Source: JACOXT01 sp964372855
GTDB taxonomy: Bacteria > Patescibacteriota > Microgenomatia > Levybacterales > UBA12049
Length of the DNA stretch: 14,610 nt
Assembly (NCBI GenBank): GCA_964372855.1
Contig: CAYJRY010000027.1
Span: 1-14,610 of the forward strand
Direction: 5' to 3'
Shown in pieces: positions 7,498 through 14,610 of the stretch; the first letter of the stretch is position 1; every line of letters starts with the position of its first letter. The notes under the pieces were generated by a model that searched no databases, was not told the DNA's origin, and worked only from the letters and a program-made list of their open reading frames with translations. A program made the position numbers and the translations under genes.

Positions 7498-8581
7498 AAA
7501 ATTTTTTAATAAAACAGCTTACTTTTATAACCTCGTTTTCATTCATAAATGGATGAATTGGTAAAGTAAGAATATTTTTAGCAAGCATCTGAGTATTTTC
7601 TAAAAATAGATTATTATACTCTTTGAAACATTTCTGCTTGTGTATAGGAACTGGATAATGGATCAATGTATGGACGCCATTCTTAAATAGATATGACATT
7701 AACTCATCTCTTTGCTTTGCTTGAACAACATATAAATGATATGCATGATAATTTCCTCTCATTACTTTGGGCAACTTTATTTGTCTTATATCTTTAAGTT
7801 CAATGTTATATATTTTTGCAATTTTATTTCTTTTTTCGACAAACATATTCAGATATTTCAGTTTAATTCTTAATATAGCTGCCTGTAACTCATCAAGCCT
7901 ACTATTTATTCCCCTTATTTCATGTAGATATCTATTTTTCTGTCCGTAATTTCTAAGCATTTTGCATTTCTCATAGAAAATTTTATTATTTGTAATAATT
8001 GCACCACCATCACCATATGCTCCTAAATTTTTTGTAGGGTAGAAACTAAAACACCCCAAATCTCCAAAGCTACCTGCCATCTTTCCTTTTTGGGAAGCCC
8101 CATGTGCTTGACATGCATCCTCAATTACAAGTTTTTTGTATTTTTTTGCAATAGATATTATTTTTTTCATATCAGCAACCTGCCCAAACAAATGAACAGG
8201 AATTATTGCTTTTGTTTTTTCTGTTATTTTCTCCTCCAACTTTTCTTTGTCCATGAGGAAATAGTCATCAATATCTACAAATACAGGTCTTGCCCCAATA
8301 TTTGTTATTGCAAGGATTGTTGCTATTGCTGTATTTGAAACAGTTATTACCTCATCCCCTTCACCAACTCCACTTACCTGAAGTGCTATTTGAAGAGCTT
8401 CTAAACCATTTGCAACTCCAACACAATACTTGGCGCCAATATATTTCGCAAACTCTTTTTCAAACTCCTCAACTTGTTTACCTAAAATAAAACAACCGCT
8501 TTCAAAAACTCTTTCAATAACTTTATCTATTTTTGGTTTCAAAAAAATATAATCCTTCTTTAAATCATTCATGTAAATCAT
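7490..8581 (-). CDS. DegT/DnrJ/EryC1/StrS sugar aminotransferase (FdtB/QdtB-like)
   Basis: A 363-residue PLP-dependent aminotransferase, full length for the family. It has the N-terminal VANGLEAL block (residues 56-63), the cofactor-ring contact EDACQAHGA (154-162), the Schiff-base lysine Lys184 in FYPTKNLGAYGDGG (180-193), and NSRLDELQAAIL (226-237). With the ketoisomerase encoded immediately upstream it should convert a dTDP-3-keto-6-deoxyhexose to the 3-amino sugar (Fuc3N or Qui3N type) using an amino-acid donor in the cytoplasm. I assign the FdtB/QdtB role from this pairing, since DegT enzymes share a common core; 4-aminotransferases are the main alternative. The start at 8581 is supported by AAAGGA with a 5-base spacer and an ATGA overlap with the preceding stop; an ATG three codons later is less well placed. 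Its end overlaps the next GT2 by 8 bases. Confidence 0.9.
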   Translation of the reverse strand: MIYMNDLKKDYIFLKPKIDKVIERVFESGCFILGKQVEEFEKEFAKYIGAKYCVGVANGLEALQIALQVSGVGEGDEVITVSNTAIATILAITNIGARPVFVDIDDYFLMDKEKLEEKITEKTKAIIPVHLFGQVADMKKIISIAKKYKKLVIEDACQAHGASQKGKMAGSFGDLGCFSFYPTKNLGAYGDGGAIITNNKIFYEKCKMLRNYGQKNRYLHEIRGINSRLDELQAAILRIKLKYLNMFVEKRNKIAKIYNIELKDIRQIKLPKVMRGNYHAYHLYVVQAKQRDELMSYLFKNGVHTLIHYPVPIHKQKCFKEYNNLFLENTQMLAKNILTLPIHPFMNENEVIKVSCFIKKFYE

Positions 8582-9051
8582 AATAATCCTTTAATAGTTT
8601 TAAGAAATAGCCGATAAGGGCTTAACCAATTTTTAAGTTTTGTTCCTGATAATTCTAAGAACTCACGATAATCTCTTATATAATCGCTTGGTTTATAATA
8701 CTCAGACGCTAGTATCAGTAAAACTGCATCATGACTTATCTCATACATATCATGCCAAATCATCCTATCTATAAGGATTCCTTTGTTTGACTCTTTTAAC
8801 AAAATATTTTCTCTTAAATATCCATTGTCAAGCAGTAACTTTATGCTTCCTTTTACACAAAAAAGTACTTGTCTTGTTTTTTTATGAGCATGTCTGCCTC
8901 TTACTGCATTAGTCTCAACATCATAAATGTAATAAACTCTTTTAATATTAAAAGGTATGCTTTTTTCTCCTTCAGCATAAGATAGATATCCTTCATCTGT
9001 TATTTTAGGAATCACAATCATATAAGAAAGGGCAGTTTTAATGATATTCAT
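8578..9051 (-). CDS. dTDP-4-keto-6-deoxyglucose 3,4-ketoisomerase (FdtA/QdtA, WxcM-like cupin)
   Basis: A 157-residue cupin of the FdtA/QdtA family. These move the keto group of dTDP-4-keto-6-deoxyglucose from C4 to C3, the step before 3-amination. Diagnostic blocks are ITDEGYLSYAEG (17-28), IPFNIKRVYYIYDV (32-45), RGRHAHKKT (51-59) with the paired active-site histidines 54 and 56, IDRMIWHDMYEIS (94-106), LASEYY (114-119) and DYIRDYREF (123-131). The last 25 or so residues (134-157) extend past the usual family end, with a basic and hydrophobic tail. Sequence alone does not tell me whether the product is the galacto (FdtA) or gluco (QdtA) epimer. The ATG lies one base after the stop of the giant fusion gene and has at most a weak AAG-type motif. 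The stop overlaps the aminotransferase start. The enzymes making the dTDP-keto sugar (RmlA, RmlB) and an N-acyltransferase are not in the window. Confidence 0.9.
   Translation of the reverse strand: MNIIKTALSYMIVIPKITDEGYLSYAEGEKSIPFNIKRVYYIYDVETNAVRGRHAHKKTRQVLFCVKGSIKLLLDNGYLRENILLKESNKGILIDRMIWHDMYEISHDAVLLILASEYYKPSDYIRDYREFLELSGTKLKNWLSPYRLFLKTIKGLL
8587..8592 (-). promoter_or_regulatory. Shine-Dalgarno site for the sugar aminotransferase
   Basis: Minus-strand AAAGGA lies 5 bases before the ATG at 8581, within the last codons of the ketoisomerase gene. Together with the ATGA overlap it supports coupled but independently boosted translation from 8581. Confidence 0.55.
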
Positions 9052-9052
9052 C

Positions 9053-12000
9053 TTAGTTTAACTGCTCTTTTTTTATAACTTCTTTGATAAAATTCTCAAG
9101 CTCGTTGACGACTTTCTCCCATGTATATTTTTGTGCAAGAAGCCTACAAGCTTTACTCATCTTTTTATTCAATTTTAGATCTGTTGCCTTAATAAGTAAT
9201 TGAGCATATTCCTTAGTATCAAATGGTTTAGCTTTAAGAGTTGATGAGTTATTCATCCAATAAGATTCTGGAATGTCATATGCAACAATAGGAAGTCCCG
9301 ATGCTAGTGCTTCAAGAGCCCAAATTGATATTTCATCATGACGGGATGGAAAAGCTACGAATAATGCCTTTGATATTAGATCAATTTTGTCTCTACCATA
9401 AGATGCCTTCACAATTTTAACTTTTTTTTCTAATTTAAGATCAACAATAATATTCCTTATTTTATCCTCATCAGGACCATGTCCAACAAGAACTAATGGA
9501 TACTTAATCTTTTCATAAACTTTAGAATATGCATCCAGTAGTAAATCAATTCCCTTATGCGCTAAATCAAATCTTCCCAAAAAAAGTATGTATTGGGGCT
9601 TTTTGTGCTTAATTTCAAAAAACTCTCTGCCTACCCCTTGAGGAATAATTTTATATTTTATATTCGGGTTTAGCTTAGTTGCTTTGGCAGCATCAACTTC
9701 TGAGTAAGGCAAGATATATTTATATAATTTCATACCTATTTTTTCAAACCAGTGAAACGGAATATGGTACTTATTAGCAAACTCTTTTGCGTTAAACATT
9801 GTAGGTAAAGCAATTATTGGAGTCTTTGTAAAAAGTGGGGAGAAACTTACTGAAGTAGGTGCGTTAAAATTTTCAATTATAATATGTGATTTAATCTTCT
9901 TAACTACAAAAAAGATACTTAATATATATGCCATGTTTGTGATTTTTGGACTGTTTGAAACTAAACCAATATGCTTATAAGTTATCCCATCTTCCTCATA
10001 ATCCTTATAACCGGGATATTTTGAGGTATAAACGGTAACTTTATGCTTTAATGCAAGCCTTCTGCCTACTTCCCTTGTTGCTCTTGCTTGCCCAGCTGCC
10101 CAAAATGGATTTCTCAAACTATCCATATCCATTATGGCAATATCTAATTTCTTAGATATCTTATAATTTTTTTTAAATAAACTTATATATTCTTGGCTGC
10201 TTTTAACCCACGAGAAATTTTTTGCCCATTTAACTGACTGAATTGATAATTCTTTTCTTAATTTGTTATTTTTTACAATCTCAACTATTTTTTCGGCAAA
10301 CTTGTCTATATCGCCATATTTCACAAGTATCCCAGTATGAGGATTTTTAACAGAATCCCGAAGCCCTGGAACATCGGATGCGATTGCGGGTGTAGCGCAA
10401 GCATTTGCTTCAATCGTTGTAGTTCCCCATCCTTCCATAAAAGATGGATTTACAAATACCCAAGCACTCTGTAAAAGTTTAATTTTTTTTATTTCTGATA
10501 CCTTTCCCAGAAATTTAATATTTTGACCTAGATCTAGTTTTCTTACGAGCTTCATAAGAGCTTTTTTTTCCTCACCTTCGCCTGCGATAACAAACTCTAT
10601 ATTCGGTATGATTTCCAAAACTTTTCTTGCTGCTCTTATAAATATATTTAAGCTTTTGTAATGCTGAAGACGTCCTAAATACAATACCAATGGCAACTTA
10701 CTCTTCTCACCAGGTTTAAATTTAGTAAGATCAACACCGTTATAAATTACAACTGGCTCTTTTTTTGTAAGCTTGTGTCTTATAATTTCTTCTCTTGAAG
10801 AAGGAGAAACAGTTATGATTTCTACATTTCTATAAACCATAGGCATAAGCTTTCCTTCTAGATAAGATGCAAGCCAAGAAAACGGAGGCATGAGAGACTT
10901 TCTAAATATCTCTTGATGGACATGATGAATCAAAAGAAATTTTTTCTCTTTTGCGTAAAGTGGTGTGAAAAATGGTATTCCATTTTCACAGTCTATAATT
11001 ATATCGTATCGACCTTTAAATTTAAAAATATAATAGAAAAACGCCCATATATAAACAGTGTAATATCCCCCTCGTCTAAAAATTTCGACTCCGTCTATTT
11101 TCTCATTTTTTGGCCCCTCATTCCCAACTCCACAAAAAACAGTAACGTAATTTCCGTCTCTTACCCAACGTTTTGCCAACTCGTGAATATATGTTTCTGC
11201 TCCTCCCGCCCATTTATGCTTTGTATCTCTCCAATTTAGAATTAAGATATTTAACTTATTACTTTTCTTACTTACATCTTTTGAAAACAAGCTTATGAAA
11301 TCCTTACAATTACTTTCAAAAGTTTTCACATACTTAATGCCAAAATGAAGAAGTGCAACCATAAAAAGATGTAGTCCCCATATTATCGTCATAATGAGGG
11401 CAATTGCTCCAAAGCCGTTATGATGGTTGTAAATGAGTACAACTTGAACAATAGCTAAAAGAGATGAAGCGATAATAAAGGTATATATCCTTTTGACTAA
11501 ATAATAGTTAACAAAAACTCTTGAAGTTGTATAAAGAGCCATTCCCAGAGTAAACCATGCTAGATAAGGAACAATAGCAAATGCTTTATCTCCATAAAGA
11601 AATGGTATTGTTATGCTTCCTAATAGGCCAAATAATAAAAATCCTCCGAGGGACAAAATTATAGTAGATAAAAGAAGTAGATATAATGTTTTTATTGAAT
11701 TCTTTTTTGCCCCCTCACTTCTGCTAACTAGTGGCGTGATAAAAGGTGAAACTAAGCTTCCCGAAAAAAATACCATTTTACCCACTAAAGACAAAAGCGT
11801 ATATTTTCCTGCCTCAGATTGAGAAAGAAAATGATTTGCCAATAGTATATCGGCGCTTATAAAAACAATTGATGAAAAACCTGACAAGATAGAAACGACA
11901 AAAAAACTCTTAGGGAATTTTTTTATCTCTCTTGTGATCTTTGGTGTTTTATTTGCTTTATTTTTTACCGCCAAAGTCCAACCTATAAAAAAAGTTCCTA

Positions 12001-14610
12001 AAATTGCCAAAGGAATTGACACAAAAGTCCAATAGTTTAGTCCTAAATAAACAAATAAAAATGCGGCTATAAGTTTTATAACTGGATCGAATATATTAAG
12101 TATGGCAATAGATCCAAACTTAAGTCTTGAGGACAAAAATCCACGATCAGCACTTCCTGCCAGTCCAACCAATAAAATTACACCAAAGACAATAAATAGA
12201 AATGGATTATTATTACCGAAGTAGTTCATCAAAAGTGGAGTTAACAAGATCCATACTGCGGTTGCAATGATCGAATAAAAGATTACCTTACTTCTTAAAT
12301 ATCTCCAAAACCTAAAAGCAACGTTTTCTCCATATTTCCCGATTAAAAACCCACTTCTAAAATTTGCTGTTGTCGAAAACGCACCAAATATAATAGACGC
12401 GAAAGAGAAGAGCCCTCCGATAAGACCAATTAATGCAAATTCACTAAAATCCAATGCTCTTCCTAAATACGCATTGAAGACAAAATTGAGGAAATTGGCT
12501 ATAACTGAAGTTATGATCAAAAATATTCCTCCTATATAAGTTTTTTTGCTAGCAAAAAGTTCAATAAATTTACTCTTTGCATAAGCAGGTATTACAAGTC
12601 CGCCTTCAAGATTATTCGAACCTTCAAAAGCATCAACTATTACTTTCTTATTAGGCTTTTCCAAGTGAAAACCATGCACAGTTTTCTCCCAAAAATGTGG
12701 TCTAAAAAATAGTTGAAATAAAGCTATAAACGATGCTAAACTCATCAATAACCAATAGATTGGAATAAATAATGCAAACTTCATTAGATTCCATTGTCCT
12801 TTTTTAGCAATACCAATCATGTAGTAATAAAGAAACAGAAAATTTCCAAAAACCAAACTCGTTACTGCCATATAAAACACCCATGTTGGATAGAGAGCTT
12901 CAATTGCGTTCCCTACATATTCGTATAAAACAAAATAAGCTGTTGTTGCTATCCAAAGCATTGGATTGATAAGAATAAAAGCAATTTTTCCGCCTATTAT
13001 TAAATGAAAAATCAAAGAATGAATTTTATGTTGTTTTGCAAAACTTATTGCACTTCTCATATGAACCAGATATGTCTGCATATATCCTTTGATCCATCGC
13101 GATCGCTGTCTTAACCAATTTCCTATTTGGCTATTTGCCTCCTCAAGCGTTGTTGAATTGATAATCGCTGTTTTATAGCCTTTCTTGAATAGCCTCATTC
13201 CCAAATCTGCGTCCTCAGTTACATTAAAAGGATCCCAGCCGCCAACACTTTTAAGATCATAAGTTTTGAAATGATTTGATGTACCTCCAAGAGGAATAGT
13301 CGTATTTAATGATTGAAAACCAGGAAGCATAACGTCAAACCATAAAGAATATTCAGCAGTAAAAAATCGAGTTAAAATATTCTGATGAGGATTGTAATAG
13401 CTAAGCTTTGCCTGAAGGCAAATAACTTGAGATTTCACCTTTTGGAATCCGAGGTAGGCAATTTTTAGCTGCATTGACTCAGGCATGTCTTCTGCGTCAT
13501 AAATTACAATATAATCACCCCTTGCATGCGAAAGACCGAAGTTACATGCTTTTGGTTTTGTCTTGGGAATTGAATGAGGAACAATAAGAATTCGAACATA
13601 AAATGGCAAGTCTAACTTTGAAACAGCATTAATTGTTTTTTTATCATCTTCTTCAAGAAGTAGAATTACATCAAGTTTATCTTTCGGCCATGACAATCTA
13701 TTCATTGCAATTAAAAACTGCGGAAGAACAGATGACTCTTTATAGAGAGGACAAAGAATTGTATATACAGGTAATGCTTTTTCATCAATTTTTGCAAGCT
13801 CATCTAAGCTACAGTCAATTTCAATTGATTTTTTCAAACTTCTTATTACTATGAAAAGATTGAAAATAACATCAACAAAATAAACAAAACTTATAAATGC
13901 AATTATCAGCTGAAATGTCAAAAGTAGATTGGTTTTTAATCCTAGAAATATAGTTAATACAAGAACCATCAATCCAATTTTTTGAGCAAAAGTAAATGTT
14001 TTTATTGCGCTTGCATGATGGGCAATATTTGTATGGGTAATATATTTTTTACTTTTATAACCAATGCCTGCTCCAAGCATTGATTGAGAATTTTTTCCCC
14101 AAAAAGTAACCGGCTCAATAATTTTTGTACGAAGAAGAAGAGTATTAAATCCTATCTCAAATGTGGTCTTAATAAAATTAACTTTTGAGATGTCGTTTTC
14201 TCGTCTTGCGAACGAGATATCTAAATTCAATATTTTAAAACCAGCCTGTTTTGCCCTATGAAGAAATTCAAGATCAAATGTCCAGGAAGATGAGGGAGTA
14301 AATTTAATTCTCTCAATTACATTCCTAGTCATAAGTTTTAACCCAGATTGGATATCATGATCCAATCCAAAAATCAACTTTCCAAATATAAATCTGAAAG
14401 TATTGCTTAAGATTTTTCTGACAATTGAATCTTTGTAGTTTTTTCTATTTGCAACAACAATATCTGCATTTTTTATAGAATTTAGCATATGTGGGATTGC
14501 TTCTGGTGGATATTGAAGATCCGCATCAATCATTGCAACCAAGTCTCCAGTTGACCGACTAAATCCTTCAAGCAAAGAAAATGCCTTACCCTTCTTTCCT
14601 TCTTTTCTAA
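9053..14610 (-). CDS. Giant fusion: DPMS-like GT2, cellulose-synthase-like GT2, Wzx-type flippase, GT4, GT4 (N-terminus cut)
   Basis: One unbroken frame gives 1,851 visible residues and continues past the right edge. Counting the Leu codon at 14575 as residue 1 (11 residues lie upstream), the modules are as follows. To 150: DPMS-like GT2, with GKKGKAFS before residue 1, DADLQYPP (17-24), QSGLKLMTR (76-84) and SWTFDLEFLH (97-106). 200-640: BcsA/XagB-like membrane GT2, with EEDD (308-311), DAED (360-363), TED (453-455) and QRSRW (490-494), flanked by about two and four helices. 680-1082: about twelve helices of a MOP-superfamily (Wzx-like) flippase. 1107-1472: GT4, with GGAET (1124-1128), NGVD (1279-1282) and Glu1381/Glu1389 of EX7E. 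1474-1830: second GT4, with PQGV (1645-1648), FLGRF (1665-1669) and Asp1747/Glu1755, where Asp replaces the usual first Glu. Even helix counts keep all catalytic modules cytoplasmic. The TTG at 14575 is internal, not a start. Predicted role: building and flipping a polyprenyl-linked glycan. Module calls are firm; joint function is inferred. Confidence 0.9.
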   Translation of the reverse strand, partial: RKEGKKGKAFSLLEGFSRSTGDLVAMIDADLQYPPEAIPHMLNSIKNADIVVANRKNYKDSIVRKILSNTFRFIFGKLIFGLDHDIQSGLKLMTRNVIERIKFTPSSSWTFDLEFLHRAKQAGFKILNLDISFARRENDISKVNFIKTTFEIGFNTLLLRTKIIEPVTFWGKNSQSMLGAGIGYKSKKYITHTNIAHHASAIKTFTFAQKIGLMVLVLTIFLGLKTNLLLTFQLIIAFISFVYFVDVIFNLFIVIRSLKKSIEIDCSLDELAKIDEKALPVYTILCPLYKESSVLPQFLIAMNRLSWPKDKLDVILLLEEDDKKTINAVSKLDLPFYVRILIVPHSIPKTKPKACNFGLSHARGDYIVIYDAEDMPESMQLKIAYLGFQKVKSQVICLQAKLSYYNPHQNILTRFFTAEYSLWFDVMLPGFQSLNTTIPLGGTSNHFKTYDLKSVGGWDPFNVTEDADLGMRLFKKGYKTAIINSTTLEEANSQIGNWLRQRSRWIKGYMQTYLVHMRSAISFAKQHKIHSLIFHLIIGGKIAFILINPMLWIATTAYFVLYEYVGNAIEALYPTWVFYMAVTSLVFGNFLFLYYYMIGIAKKGQWNLMKFALFIPIYWLLMSLASFIALFQLFFRPHFWEKTVHGFHLEKPNKKVIVDAFEGSNNLEGGLVIPAYAKSKFIELFASKKTYIGGIFLIITSVIANFLNFVFNAYLGRALDFSEFALIGLIGGLFSFASIIFGAFSTTANFRSGFLIGKYGENVAFRFWRYLRSKVIFYSIIATAVWILLTPLLMNYFGNNNPFLFIVFGVILLVGLAGSADRGFLSSRLKFGSIAILNIFDPVIKLIAAFLFVYLGLNYWTFVSIPLAILGTFFIGWTLAVKNKANKTPKITREIKKFPKSFFVVSILSGFSSIVFISADILLANHFLSQSEAGKYTLLSLVGKMVFFSGSLVSPFITPLVSRSEGAKKNSIKTLYLLLLSTIILSLGGFLLFGLLGSITIPFLYGDKAFAIVPYLAWFTLGMALYTTSRVFVNYYLVKRIYTFIIASSLLAIVQVVLIYNHHNGFGAIALIMTIIWGLHLFMVALLHFGIKYVKTFESNCKDFISLFSKDVSKKSNKLNILILNWRDTKHKWAGGAETYIHELAKRWVRDGNYVTVFCGVGNEGPKNEKIDGVEIFRRGGYYTVYIWAFFYYIFKFKGRYDIIIDCENGIPFFTPLYAKEKKFLLIHHVHQEIFRKSLMPPFSWLASYLEGKLMPMVYRNVEIITVSPSSREEIIRHKLTKKEPVVIYNGVDLTKFKPGEKSKLPLVLYLGRLQHYKSLNIFIRAARKVLEIIPNIEFVIAGEGEEKKALMKLVRKLDLGQNIKFLGKVSEIKKIKLLQSAWVFVNPSFMEGWGTTTIEANACATPAIASDVPGLRDSVKNPHTGILVKYGDIDKFAEKIVEIVKNNKLRKELSIQSVKWAKNFSWVKSSQEYISLFKKNYKISKKLDIAIMDMDSLRNPFWAAGQARATREVGRRLALKHKVTVYTSKYPGYKDYEEDGITYKHIGLVSNSPKITNMAYILSIFFVVKKIKSHIIIENFNAPTSVSFSPLFTKTPIIALPTMFNAKEFANKYHIPFHWFEKIGMKLYKYILPYSEVDAAKATKLNPNIKYKIIPQGVGREFFEIKHKKPQYILFLGRFDLAHKGIDLLLDAYSKVYEKIKYPLVLVGHGPDEDKIRNIIVDLKLEKKVKIVKASYGRDKIDLISKALFVAFPSRHDEISIWALEALASGLPIVAYDIPESYWMNNSSTLKAKPFDTKEYAQLLIKATDLKLNKKMSKACRLLAQKYTWEKVVNELENFIKEVIKKEQLN

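Noticed and set aside
3253..8580. Possible reassignment of TGA to an amino acid, as in some Patescibacteria
   Set aside because: TGA ends two genes in standard ATGA overlaps at 3253 and 8578, other genes end in TAA at sensible family lengths, and no frame needs TGA read-through.
12515..12550. Internal start for the flippase module (GGAGGA followed by TTG near residue 686)
   Set aside because: It would begin inside the first flippase helix and remove part of it, and TTG is a weak start. More likely the motif is simply the Gly-Gly codons.
10913..13854. Plus-strand open frames inside the giant fusion gene
   Set aside because: All are antisense to coding sequence with clear catalytic motifs; none has a recognisable domain or a convincing ribosome-binding site.
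14573..14575. TTG at 14575 as the true start of the giant protein
   Set aside because: The frame stays open to the window edge, and the 11 codons upstream (including GKKGKAFS) match the conserved DPMS-like region, so the real start lies outside the window.

Overview
The window is an A+T-rich stretch (about one third G+C by eye) of one glycan-assembly locus. Every gene I can support lies on the minus strand, so transcription runs from base 14610 toward base 1. There are ten coding regions and no intergenic space longer than 2 bases. Five junctions have 1-2 base gaps and four have 4- or 8-base overlaps. Both ends are cut: the first gene in transcription order lacks its N-terminus and the last lacks its C-terminus. 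I see no RNA gene, CRISPR array, transposase, promoter or terminator, and no stretch of 300 bases is without a gene. A run of ten N at 6036-6045 marks a scaffold join, so this is probably a metagenomic assembly. The style (very tight packing, few Shine-Dalgarno motifs, a large surface-glycan locus with big fused enzymes) fits an uncultivated small-genome bacterium such as Patescibacteria/CPR. That is only an inference, as no taxonomic marker gene is present. TGA appears to be a normal stop.

Layout in transcription order: (1) 14610-9053, a giant fused protein of more than 1,850 residues joining five modules: dolichyl/polyprenyl-phosphate-sugar synthase-like GT2, cellulose-synthase-like membrane GT2, 12-helix Wzx/MATE-type flippase, GT4 and a second GT4. 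(2) 9051-8578, a FdtA/QdtA-type dTDP-4-keto-6-deoxyglucose 3,4-ketoisomerase. (3) 8581-7490, a DegT-family PLP aminotransferase. (4) 7497-6505, a GT2. (5) 6503-4880, a GT39/ArnT-like membrane protein interrupted by the scaffold gap. (6) 4887-3253, a second, different GT39-like membrane protein. (7) 3256-2348, a GT2 related to (4). (8) 2345-1647, a class I SAM methyltransferase. (9) 1644-844, a CE4 polysaccharide deacetylase. (10) 841-1, an N-terminal GT4 fragment.

As a system, genes 2 and 3 should make a dTDP-3-amino-3,6-dideoxyhexose (Fuc3N or Qui3N type). The GT2 and GT4 enzymes would build a lipid-linked glycan on the cytoplasmic face, and the flippase module would move it across the membrane. 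The DPMS-like module could charge polyprenyl phosphate to supply the two GT-C-type membrane enzymes, which act outside. The methyltransferase and deacetylase would trim or decorate the product.

Two points stand out. The first is the five-module fusion that puts a flippase inside a chain of glycosyltransferases. The second is clear evidence that the scaffold gap is a mis-join: a 14-base repeat flanks it at a distance of 58 bases, and removing exactly 58 bases restores one intact reading frame.
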